DNA of 6,647 bases from an uncultured Rhodovulum sp. (lineage in GTDB: Bacteria > Pseudomonadota > Alphaproteobacteria > Rhodobacterales > Rhodobacteraceae): NCBI GenBank assembly GCA_946221765.1, contig CAMIMK010000176.1:1-6647 (forward strand). Direction: 5' to 3'. Under the pieces are notes generated by a model. It ran no database searches, was not told the origin of the DNA, and saw nothing but the letters and a program-made list of their open reading frames with translations. The stretch's first letter is position 1. Each line of letters begins with the position of its first letter. Below, one piece after another: positions 1 through 5,151 of the stretch. The position numbers and the translations under genes were made by a program.

Positions 1-55
1 CAATGGTCCCGATGTTCACATGCGGCTTCGTCCGCTCAAATTTTGCCTTCGCCAT
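1..55 (-). CDS. tuf: Elongation factor Tu, N-terminal fragment (runs off left edge)
   Basis: Read on the reverse strand from the ATG at 55, the first 18 codons give MAKAKFERTKPHVNIGTI, the characteristic start of bacterial EF-Tu just before its GHVDHGKT P-loop, which would lie outside the window. EF-Tu is the cytosolic GTPase that carries aminoacyl-tRNA to the ribosome. An AGGAA Shine-Dalgarno (reverse strand, 69-65) lies 9 bases before the start. The end of a fusA gene would be expected just upstream in a str operon, but there is instead about 300 bases of non-coding DNA and a divergent gene. This is therefore probably a tuf copy with its own promoter; many proteobacteria carry two copies, one of them near tRNA-Trp, secE and nusG. 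Which copy this is cannot be seen. The identification itself is very secure despite the short length. Confidence 0.95.
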   Translation of the reverse strand, partial: MAKAKFERTKPHVNIGTI

Positions 56-131
56 TGCGCTCTGTTCCTGGTGTCGCTGTGCGCGCCTCGCCCCTCCGCG
101 GGACCAGCGGCCGGTCTTCGGGTGCGGGCCC

Positions 132-160
132 GATTAGTGGGAATCCCACGCGAAGGCAAG
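132..160 (-). promoter_or_regulatory. Candidate sigma-70 promoter for tuf, with an inverted repeat in the spacer
   Basis: On the reverse strand, CTTGCC (160-155) and CTAATC (137-132) are separated by 17 bases. This resembles the alphaproteobacterial housekeeping pattern CTTGAC-N17-CTATAT, with a good -35 and a weaker -10. Transcription would begin near 125, leaving a leader of about 70 bases before tuf. The spacer contains most of a perfect inverted repeat, GTGGG-AAT-CCCAC (137-149), which could bind a protein or be coincidence. The call rests on pattern matching only. Confidence 0.38.
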
Positions 161-342
161 CCTCTGCCCGTCGCGCCCCGGACCGGACCGGCAAACCGGG
201 GTGGTTTCCGCATGCCGGCGGCGGCCGGGGAGGCGGCAACGGCTGCGCATCCGCTCAATCGGTGCCGGTCCGCTTGCCATGGGACACTCTGGGCAGAAGG
301 ATCGGGTTGGGTTAATCCCGTGTACGACGAGCCGACACAACC

Positions 343-350
343 GGAGGAAG
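343..350 (+). promoter_or_regulatory. Ribosome-binding site of the MscS-family gene
   Basis: GGAGGAAG lies just upstream of the ATG at 360 with near-ideal spacing. It fixes that codon as the start, in preference to earlier in-frame codons such as the one at 201, which have no such site and would precede the signal peptide. Confidence 0.85.
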
Positions 351-359
351 AAACGAATC

Positions 360-2130
360 ATGCGACACCGGGCGCTCGCGGCCGTTCTTCTCGCCGCCGT
401 GATGGCTGTCGCCCCGGGGATCGCTCCCGGCCCGCGCTCCGCCTCGGCCCAGGAAATGCCTGCGGTCGCGGTGGAGGCCGAGCCCTTCGTCTCGCCGCTT
501 GCCCCGCTCGACACCTCGACGCCGCGGGCCACGCTCGCCACCGTGCAGGACCTCGGCCGGGATCTCGATGCCGCCTTTGCCGCCTATCGCGAGGCGCCGA
601 GCTTTGCCCTCCAGAACGAGATCCGCCAGGTGCTGGCGCGCACGGACTCGGTCTTCGACCTCGCCACGACGCCCTCGGCGCTGCGCGCCGCCGCCGGATC
701 CGCGAGCTTCGGCTATCTCAAGGACATCCTCATGCGGCTGCCGGCCATCGACCCGGCCGCCCTGCCCGGGGATGCCGCCACCGCGCCCGACCGCTTCCGG
801 CTGCCCGGGACCGAGATCGAGCTCGTCCGCACCCCGGATGGCCCGCAGGCCGGCGCCTATCTCTTCTCCGCGGATACCGTCGAGCGGCTGCCGGAGTTCC
901 ATGCCCGGATCATCGCTCAGCCGATCCTGCAGCCTGCGCCCTACGAGAGCTGGCGGATCGAGCAGATCCGCTTCACCGGACCCTTCGTGCCGGGCGGCCT
1001 CGTGCGGGCCATGCCGGAAGCGATGCAGATCCTGATCCTCGGCACCCCGCTCTGGAAGATGCTGTTCTCCGCGGTGGTCCTTGCCGGCGCCGGGATGGCG
1101 GCCTTCCGCTGGGCGGAGCATGCCGGCGCGCGGGCGGCGGCGGCCGGCAGCGCGCTCCGGGCGCGCTACTGGCGGCTGACCCAGCCGCTCGGGCTCGGCG
1201 TCTTCGCCCTTCTCGCCCGGGCCTACCTGATCGGGCAGGTCAACCTCTCGGGGCGGTTCTTCGAGGGTGTCCAGGCCCTGACCCTCGGCATGGCCATCCT
1301 GGCCGCCGCCGGGGTCGTGCGCGGCGTGGTCCTGATCCTGGGGGAGCATGTCAATGCGAGCGGCCGATTTGCCGACCGGCTCTATGACCGGCATCTGGTG
1401 CGGCTGATCAGCGGTGTCGGTGGTCTGGCCGCTGCCTGTTTCGTCGTTCTCTGGGGCGCGAACAGCCTTGGCGTGCCGCTTCTCGGCCTTGTCGCGGGAA
1501 TGGGCGTGGGCGGCATCGCCCTCGCGCTCGCGGCCCAGTCGACGATCGAGAACCTCTTCGCCGGAGTGAGCCTGTTCGCGGACCGGCCCTTCCGGGTGGG
1601 GGACACGATCATCTATGCCGGCGGCGAGGGCATGGTGGAATCGATCGGCCCGCGCTCGACCCGCATCCGCGCCCCCCGACGGCATGCAGATCACCGTCCC
1701 GAACGCCGATCTCGCAAAGACGCAGGTGACGAACAAGACCTGCCGCGACGCGACGCTGTTCCGGCACGTGATCGCCCTCGGCCCGGAGACGACGCCGGCA
1801 GAAATCACCGATTTCTGTCGCCGGATCATGGACCTGCTGGAAACCTATCCGGTGGATGGCCTCAGCGAGCCGCCACCCCGGGTGCGTCTCGTTGGCATCG
1901 GGGACGGCGCCATGCGGGTGGAGGTACAGGCGGAATTCCTGGCCGAGAGCGAGGACGATTTCTACCGCCTGCAGGAATCGCTGCTGCTCGCCATTCTCGG
2001 CCTCGTCGCGGCACGGGGCCTGCGGCTGTCGAACCCGCTGCGGCGCATCCAGGTCACGGATCCTTCCGCCCCGCCCCGTGCAGTCACCCGGGAAAGCCCC
2101 CAGGTGGCCGAACTGGACCCGGCCCACTGA
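360..2130 (+). CDS. MscS-family mechanosensitive ion channel, interrupted by a 1-base frameshift
   Basis: This membrane channel would open under membrane tension to release solutes during osmotic downshock. After correcting one extra C at 1672-1677 the product is 589 residues. It has a signal peptide (cleavage likely after the ASA ending at residue 30), a periplasmic region (about 31-230), and hydrophobic segments near 235-250, 273-293, 303-328 and 346-370. The MscS pore helix spans about 374-402, with its Gly/Ala pattern including GMGVGGIALALAAQ (380-393). Next comes the family hallmark ENLFAG...DRPFRVGD (397-415), then the middle beta domain with VPNADL after the shift. As sequenced, translation leaves the frame at about residue 439, in the beta domain. 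It would continue to 2252 as an Arg/Pro-rich tail and overlap the end of ssb by 76 bases, so the unshifted product (630 residues) is implausible. The downstream half is a clean continuation to 2130. It is larger than E. coli MscS (286 residues), like other MscS-family proteins with extra N-terminal parts. The start is set by GGAGGAAG at 343. Confidence 0.88.
1672..1677 (+). other. C6 homopolymer, frameshift site within the MscS-family gene
   Basis: Upstream of the run the channel frame reads ...STRIRAP. If one C is dropped it continues as DGMQITVPNADL, matching the MscS beta-domain pattern in which ST.IR is soon followed by a V.(I/V)PN motif. With all six Cs the frame becomes Arg/Pro-rich nonsense. 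The possible causes are a homopolymer error in sequencing, a real mutation or phase-variable tract, or +1 slippage of proline tRNA on CCC-C. Confidence 0.9.
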
Positions 2131-2148
2131 CCGGCAACGCCCCGATCA

Positions 2149-2168
2149 CCGGCGGCAGCTGCCGCCGG
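2149..2168. terminator. Perfect GC-rich palindrome, candidate bidirectional terminator between convergent genes
   Basis: The two 10-base halves, CCGGCGGCAG and CTGCCGCCGG, are exact reverse complements and can form an 8-bp stem with an AGCT loop. It lies in the 46-base gap between the stop codons of the channel gene and ssb, where both transcripts should end. No T-tract follows on either strand, so an intrinsic terminator of the classical type is not shown. Confidence 0.45.
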
Positions 2169-2176
2169 ATCTGTCG

Positions 2177-2653
2177 TCAGAAGGGAATTTCGTCGTCGAG
2201 GCCGCCGCCGGACCCGCTCCGGCCGCCGCCACCGGCACCGCCGCCGGAATAGCCGCCGCGATCGGGCTCGTAGTCGCCGCCGCCCCCGCCGCCGCCTTCA
2301 CCGCGCCCGTCGAGGAGCGTCAGTTCCCCACGGAACTGGCGCAGGACGATCTCGGTCGTATAGCGCTCCTGCCCGGACTGGTCCTGCCACTTGCGGGTCT
2401 CGAGCTGGCCCTCGAGATAGACCTTCGAGCCCTTGCGCAGGTACTGTTCGGCGATCTTGGCGAGGTTTTCGTTGAAGATCGCCACCGAATGCCACTCGGT
2501 GCGCTCCTTGCGCTCGCCCGAGGCCCGGTCGCGCCAGGTCTCGGAGGTCGCGATGCGCAGGTTCACCACCTTGCCGCCATTCTGGAAGGTCCGGGCTTCG
2601 GGATCGCGGCCGAGATTGCCGACGAGGATCACCTTGTTGACGCTGCCGGCCAT
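2177..2653 (-). CDS. ssb: Single-stranded DNA-binding protein SSB
   Basis: SSB coats single-stranded DNA during replication, repair and recombination and recruits partner proteins through its C-terminal tip. The 158-residue product has the OB fold at about 1-115, starting SVNKVILVGNLGRDPE. It has Trp40, Trp54, Phe60 and Trp89 at or next to the DNA-stacking positions known in E. coli SSB (40, 54, 60, 88). A Gly-rich linker follows (about 120-152, with a run of seven Gly). The tip is DDEIPF (153-158), a conservative form of the usual DDDIPF. The start at 2653 is chosen because the family begins here and AAGGGAGA (reverse strand, 2666-2659) is a suitable ribosome-binding site; the frame stays open for 29 codons upstream. 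It is convergent with the channel gene and divergent from pdeM. I see no clear LexA box upstream, so SOS control is not supported here. Confidence 0.97.
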   Translation of the reverse strand: MAGSVNKVILVGNLGRDPEARTFQNGGKVVNLRIATSETWRDRASGERKERTEWHSVAIFNENLAKIAEQYLRKGSKVYLEGQLETRKWQDQSGQERYTTEIVLRQFRGELTLLDGRGEGGGGGGGDYEPDRGGYSGGGAGGGGRSGSGGGLDDEIPF

Positions 2654-2685
2654 GGCCGTCTCCCTTCGGCTCGCAGTTGAGCGTC

Positions 2686-2715
2686 CTTTTACGGGCATCG
2701 CGCCGCGGCCGACAA
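2686..2715 (-). promoter_or_regulatory. Candidate promoter for ssb
   Basis: On the reverse strand, TTGTCG (2715-2710) and TAAAAG (2691-2686) are separated by 18 bases, each matching four of six consensus positions. They lie in the short divergent gap between ssb and pdeM, and would give a leader of roughly 25-30 bases. Support is by pattern only. Confidence 0.35.
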
Positions 2716-2794
2716 GGGCGAATCCTGTCACCTGATCCACTCAGAGGCGAGCCGGGTGCTTGCGGCGCGGCACCGCCTCGGGCATCACCCGGTC

Positions 2795-3502
2795 ATGGAC
2801 GCCTTTCCCTTCGCCCTTGCCGGAGTGCCGGTCGTCGCGCGTGCCAGCGGCGCGCTCTGGTGGCCCGGGGCCGGACTCCTCTGCGTCTCGGACCTCCACC
2901 TCGGCCGGTCGGAGCGGCTGGCGCGTCGCGGCGGCACGCTGCTGCCCCCCTACGAGACCCGCGACACGCTCGACCGGCTGGCCGCCGAGCTGACGGACCT
3001 TGCCCCCGCCCGGGTCGTCTGCCTCGGGGACAGCTTCGACGACGATGCCGCCGCCCGGGGTCTCGCACCGGCCGAGACGGACCGCCTCGCCGCCCTTGCG
3101 GCCGGGCGGCACTGGATCTGGATCGCCGGCAACCACGACCCCGCGCCGCACGGCCTCGCGGGCGAGGGATGGGCGGAATTCGCGCAGGGCGGCCTCGTCT
3201 TCCGCCATGCCCCCGTGCCGGACGCGGCACCGGGCGCGGCATCGGGCGAGGTGGCCGGGCATTTCCACCCGAAGCTCCGGCGGTCGCTCGGCGGCCTCGC
3301 GGTCACGCGGCCCTGCTTCGTCACCGACGGGCGCCGTCTGGTGATGCCGGCCTTCGGGGCCTATACCGGCGGCCTCGCGGCGGAGCATCCCGACCTCGCC
3401 GGGCTCTTCGGAGCCGGGGCCCGGGCCATCCTGACCGGCCAGCCCTGCCTGCCCCTGCCGCTCCACCCCGCAAGGCCACGACGGCCTGCGCAATTCGCTT
3501 GA
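2795..3502 (+). CDS. pdeM: PdeM-type metallophosphoesterase (ligase-associated DNA damage response endonuclease family)
   Basis: This 235-residue protein has the complete calcineurin-like metallophosphoesterase motif set: SDLHLG (Asp33, His35), GDSFDD (Asp79), GNHD (Asn113, His114), His138 in RHAP, and GHFHP (His156, His158). The conserved block RRGGTLLPPYETRDTL (44-59), along with SGALWWP near the N-terminus, points to the PdeM family. That family is named for its frequent linkage to an Lhr-like helicase and an ATP-dependent DNA ligase. A nuclease or phosphodiesterase role in DNA repair is inferred from the family name, and the substrate is not established. The ATG at 2795 fits the usual family start, just before the first strand (FALAG). 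However, a GTG at 2756 with GAGG at 2744-2747 has a better ribosome-binding site and would add 13 residues. No helicase or ligase gene is in this window; the neighbours are ssb (divergent) and tRNA-Asp. Confidence 0.9.
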   Translation: MDAFPFALAGVPVVARASGALWWPGAGLLCVSDLHLGRSERLARRGGTLLPPYETRDTLDRLAAELTDLAPARVVCLGDSFDDDAAARGLAPAETDRLAALAAGRHWIWIAGNHDPAPHGLAGEGWAEFAQGGLVFRHAPVPDAAPGAASGEVAGHFHPKLRRSLGGLAVTRPCFVTDGRRLVMPAFGAYTGGLAAEHPDLAGLFGAGARAILTGQPCLPLPLHPARPRRPAQFA

Positions 3503-3527
3503 CGCCCCCCGCACAGCCCCCTAAAGG
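3499..3527 (+). promoter_or_regulatory. Candidate tRNA-Asp promoter overlapping the pdeM stop codon
   Basis: TTGACG (3499-3504) is a near-perfect -35 element and contains the TGA stop of pdeM. A 17-base spacer leads to TAAAGG (3522-3527), a poor -10. Transcription would start near 3534, about 40 bases before the mature tRNA. The -35 is convincing and the -10 is not. Confidence 0.35.
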
Positions 3528-3572
3528 AGGCGCCGGTGACGCCACTGGCTTCGGCCCGGCAACACCAAGTGC

Positions 3573-3649
3573 GCGGTTGTAGCTCAGTCGGTTAGAGTGC
3601 CGGCCTGTCACGCCGGAGGTCGCGGGTTCGAGCCCCGTCAACCGCGCCA
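3573..3649 (+). tRNA. tRNA-Asp (anticodon GTC)
   Basis: The 77-base sequence folds as a full cloverleaf. The acceptor stem is GCGGTTG (3573-3579) with CAACCGC (3639-3645). The D arm is GCTC/GAGT. The anticodon stem is CCGGC/GCCGG around loop CTGTCAC, with anticodon GTC at 3607-3609. The T arm is GCGGG/CCCGT with TTCGAGC. The discriminator base is G, followed by an encoded CCA (3647-3649). It decodes GAC and GAU aspartate codons. It stands alone, 70 bases after pdeM, with no other RNA gene beside it. Confidence 0.98.
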
Positions 3650-3782
3650 CTCTCCCCCCTTCCTGTGACGAATTGACGCCCGGATTTTCGGCGCTCGCGT
3701 TGAGGGCCTGCTAACGCCTTCAGCTTATGGGATGTTCTGCCGCTCGCATGGGCAGGAGGCCCGCGGCGGCTGGAGGTGCGTC

Positions 3783-4046
3783 ATGTCCAACGTGGTCCCG
3801 TTCCGCCGCTCGCCGTCCCCGCCGCCTCCGGCCTGGGGCGAGGAGGCCGTGCCGGAGCTCAGTGCCGCCGCCCGCCGCCTCATCGCCGCGCGCGGCAGTT
3901 CGGCCGGCCGGGAACTGCGCCGCGCGGCCGGATTTGCCGGGCTCGATGCCACGACCGCCGCCCGCCTCCTCGCGATCGCCGAGGAAATCGAGCGGATGGA
4001 TCCGAAGTCCCTCCCCGGCGCCAGCGGGCTCAACCGGCACGACTGA
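3783..4046 (+). CDS. Small hypothetical protein, 87 residues
   Basis: I do not recognise a named family. The start is supported by GGAGG at 3772-3776, six bases before the ATG. The protein begins MSNVVPFRR, a kind of N-terminus seen in small alphaproteobacterial proteins. It continues with a proline stretch (11-16), followed by two amphipathic helical stretches: about 25-50, rich in Arg and Ala, and 55-72, ending EEIERMD. There is no signal peptide, membrane segment or cysteine, so a soluble cytosolic protein is likely. Third-position GC matches the neighbours, which supports a real gene. A GC-rich hairpin begins five bases after the stop, and the DUF533 gene starts 138 bases further on, so the two may be separate transcripts. 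The function is unknown. Confidence 0.7.
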   Translation: MSNVVPFRRSPSPPPPAWGEEAVPELSAAARRLIAARGSSAGRELRRAAGFAGLDATTAARLLAIAEEIERMDPKSLPGASGLNRHD

Positions 4047-4050
4047 CCGC

Positions 4051-4082
4051 TGCGGGCCGCCCGGCCGGGCGGATTGCCCGCA
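4051..4082 (+). terminator. Nested GC-rich hairpin after the small gene, candidate terminator
   Basis: The outer arms TGCGGGC (4051-4057) and GCCCGCA (4076-4082) enclose a palindrome (4058-4071) that forms CGCCC/GGGCG with a GGCC loop. Together they give about 12 base pairs with a four-base bulge. It starts five bases after the stop of the small gene. It is followed by AAAACCC rather than a T-tract, so termination on this strand would need help such as Rho, or the structure may serve another purpose. Confidence 0.45.
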
Positions 4083-4087
4083 AAACC

Positions 4088-4116
4088 CTTGCCTCACGGC
4101 ACCTCTGGGGCCATTT
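4088..4116 (+). promoter_or_regulatory. Weak candidate promoter for the DUF533 gene
   Basis: CTTGCC (4088-4093), 17 bases, then CCATTT (4111-4116) resembles the alphaproteobacterial CTTGAC-N17-CTATAT pattern. The same CTTGCC hexamer appears in the proposed tuf promoter. The start would be near 4122, with a leader of about 60 bases. It lies just after a probable terminator, which is where a new promoter would be expected. The evidence is pattern only. Confidence 0.28.
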
Positions 4117-4184
4117 CGGTTCAGGGACGGGATGGCGGCGGCCGGAAAGGCAGCCGGTCCGCCCGGGCAAGGGGAGCGAACCAC

Positions 4185-5102
4185 ATGAGCTATGGCAACA
4201 TCCTTGGCGAGATTCTCGGCCAGCTCGGCCAGTCGCGCAGCCGCATCGACCAGACCGGACGCAATCTCGGGGCCGGGGGCGGCGGGCTCGAGTCGATCTT
4301 CGGCCAGGTTCAGGATGCGCTGTCGCGCTCCGGCATCGACCTCGGCGCCCTGACCGGACAGACGACCGGCGCGCAGGCCGAGCCCGGAGCCGGGCGGCCG
4401 GCACAGGGCGGCGGCAGCTTTGCCGACCGCGCCCGGGATTTCCTCGGCGAGAAGCAGGTCGGCACCCTGTCCGGGGCGCAGATCGGTGGCATCGGAGCCG
4501 CGGCAGGCGCAATCCTCGCGGGCGGTGGTCTCAAGGGCGCGGCCCGGGGCGGGATCATGGCGATCCTCGGCACCCTGGCCGTGAGTGCGCTGCGGAATGC
4601 GCAGGCCCGGTCGACTGCACCCGAGACCGCCAGTGCCGGCGCCGCCCCCGGACCCTTCTCCGCCGGGGCGGGTACCGGACACCGGATCGATGCCGCGGGT
4701 GCCACCGATGCGGAGGTGATCCCGGCCGGGCATATCGAGGGCCTCGTGACCGAGGAGGCCGAGAAGCTCGCGGTGCGCGCGATGATCGCCGCCGCCAAGG
4801 CGGACGGGCAGATCGACAAGGACGAGATCACCCGCATCATCGGCAAGCTCGGCACCGATACCGTCAGCGAGGCGGAGCGGCAGTTCGTCCTTGAGGAAAT
4901 GAAGGCACCGCTCGACATCCAGGGTCTGGCGCGGATGGCCTCGACCCCGGCACAGGCGGCGCAGATCTATGGCGCCTCCCTCCTCGCCATCCATCTCGAT
5001 ACCGAGGAGGAGAAGCGCTACCTCGCCGACCTCGCCACCGCCCTCGGCCTCGATGATGCGACGGTCGCGGAGCTGCACCGGATGACGGGCGCGGCCGCCT
5101 GA
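4185..5102 (+). CDS. DUF533 family (YebE-like) protein with a TerB-like C-terminal domain
   Basis: The 305-residue product begins with a Gly/Gln-rich region (1-90) that includes a helical segment NILGEILGQLGQSRS. Next is a Gly/Ala-rich hydrophobic stretch (about 96-136, IGGIGAAAGAILAGGG...GGIMAILGTLAVSAL), probably membrane-associated, then an Ala/Gly/Pro linker. The C-terminal helical domain (about 185-305) contains AAKADGQIDKDE (about 203-214), whose acidic cluster is typical of TerB-like domains. The same domain includes PLDIQGLARMA and a late segment with LAIHLDTEEEKRYL and LGLDDATV. This matches DUF533, the family of E. coli inner-membrane protein YebE, which is shorter (219 residues); the extra length here is mainly N-terminal. 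The molecular function is unknown. A stress or metal link is inferred only from the TerB resemblance. The start is chosen for GGGGAG at 4171-4176, eight bases before the ATG. Confidence 0.88.
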   Translation: MSYGNILGEILGQLGQSRSRIDQTGRNLGAGGGGLESIFGQVQDALSRSGIDLGALTGQTTGAQAEPGAGRPAQGGGSFADRARDFLGEKQVGTLSGAQIGGIGAAAGAILAGGGLKGAARGGIMAILGTLAVSALRNAQARSTAPETASAGAAPGPFSAGAGTGHRIDAAGATDAEVIPAGHIEGLVTEEAEKLAVRAMIAAAKADGQIDKDEITRIIGKLGTDTVSEAERQFVLEEMKAPLDIQGLARMASTPAQAAQIYGASLLAIHLDTEEEKRYLADLATALGLDDATVAELHRMTGAAA

Positions 5103-5112
5103 GACAGGGTGC

Positions 5113-5136
5113 GGGAGGCCGGGAGACCGGCCTTCC
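5113..5136 (+). terminator. Hairpin with GAGA tetraloop between the DUF533 gene and selO
   Basis: A stem of ten pairs, one of them G-U, is formed by 5113-5122 (GGGAGGCCGG) with 5127-5136 (CCGGCCTTCC), closed by GAGA, a GNRA-type loop. A pyrimidine-rich tail (TTCCCCCCTCC) follows. It begins ten bases after the DUF533 stop and ends fifteen bases before the selO start. It resembles a factor-independent terminator with a weak T-tract, or it could affect selO translation. Confidence 0.5.
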
Positions 5137-5151
5137 TTCCCCCCTCCGCAG

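Larger units (their letters stand above)
56..359. other. Divergent intergenic region between tuf and mscS
   Basis: This 304-base stretch holds no gene that I can support. Reading frames cross it on both strands, but they look like random high-GC translation rich in Arg, Pro and Ala, and match no family I know. It contains the ribosome-binding sites of both flanking genes, a candidate tuf promoter, a small perfect inverted repeat at 137-149, and a tandem CCGGA-type repeat near 178-192. I looked for a tRNA on the tuf strand and found no T-arm motif. Confidence 0.7.

Noticed and set aside
274..302. TTGCCA with AAGGAT as a promoter for the channel gene
   Set aside because: The spacing is right, but the -10 matches only three of six positions, so it is too weak to list.
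20..1387. Long open frame on the forward strand starting before the channel gene
   Set aside because: Its translation is rich in Arg, Pro, Ala and Gly with no family features. It lies over the channel gene in another frame and crosses the tuf start region, as expected for high-GC DNA.
2131..2252. Extension of the channel protein to the stop at 2252
   Set aside because: The tail after the C6 run is Arg/Pro-rich and would overlap ssb. The other frame continues the MscS beta domain and ends at 2130.
2210..2300. GCC/GCCGCC-rich repeat resembling a simple sequence repeat
   Set aside because: It is the codon pattern of the Gly-rich linker of SSB on the reverse strand, which is normal for that protein.
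2654..2755. LexA box controlling ssb and pdeM
   Set aside because: No GAAC-N7-GTTC or GTTC-N7-GTTC arrangement is visible in the divergent gap.
3535..3594. Short frame beginning GTG after GGAGG, upstream of tRNA-Asp
   Set aside because: Its 19 codons run into the mature tRNA and end there. The tRNA identity is certain and the peptide has no supporting feature.
3673..3730. TTGACG (3673) and TTGAGG (3700) as promoter elements for the small gene
   Set aside because: Neither has a convincing -10 at 16-18 bases; the best downstream options, such as GCTTAT, match poorly.
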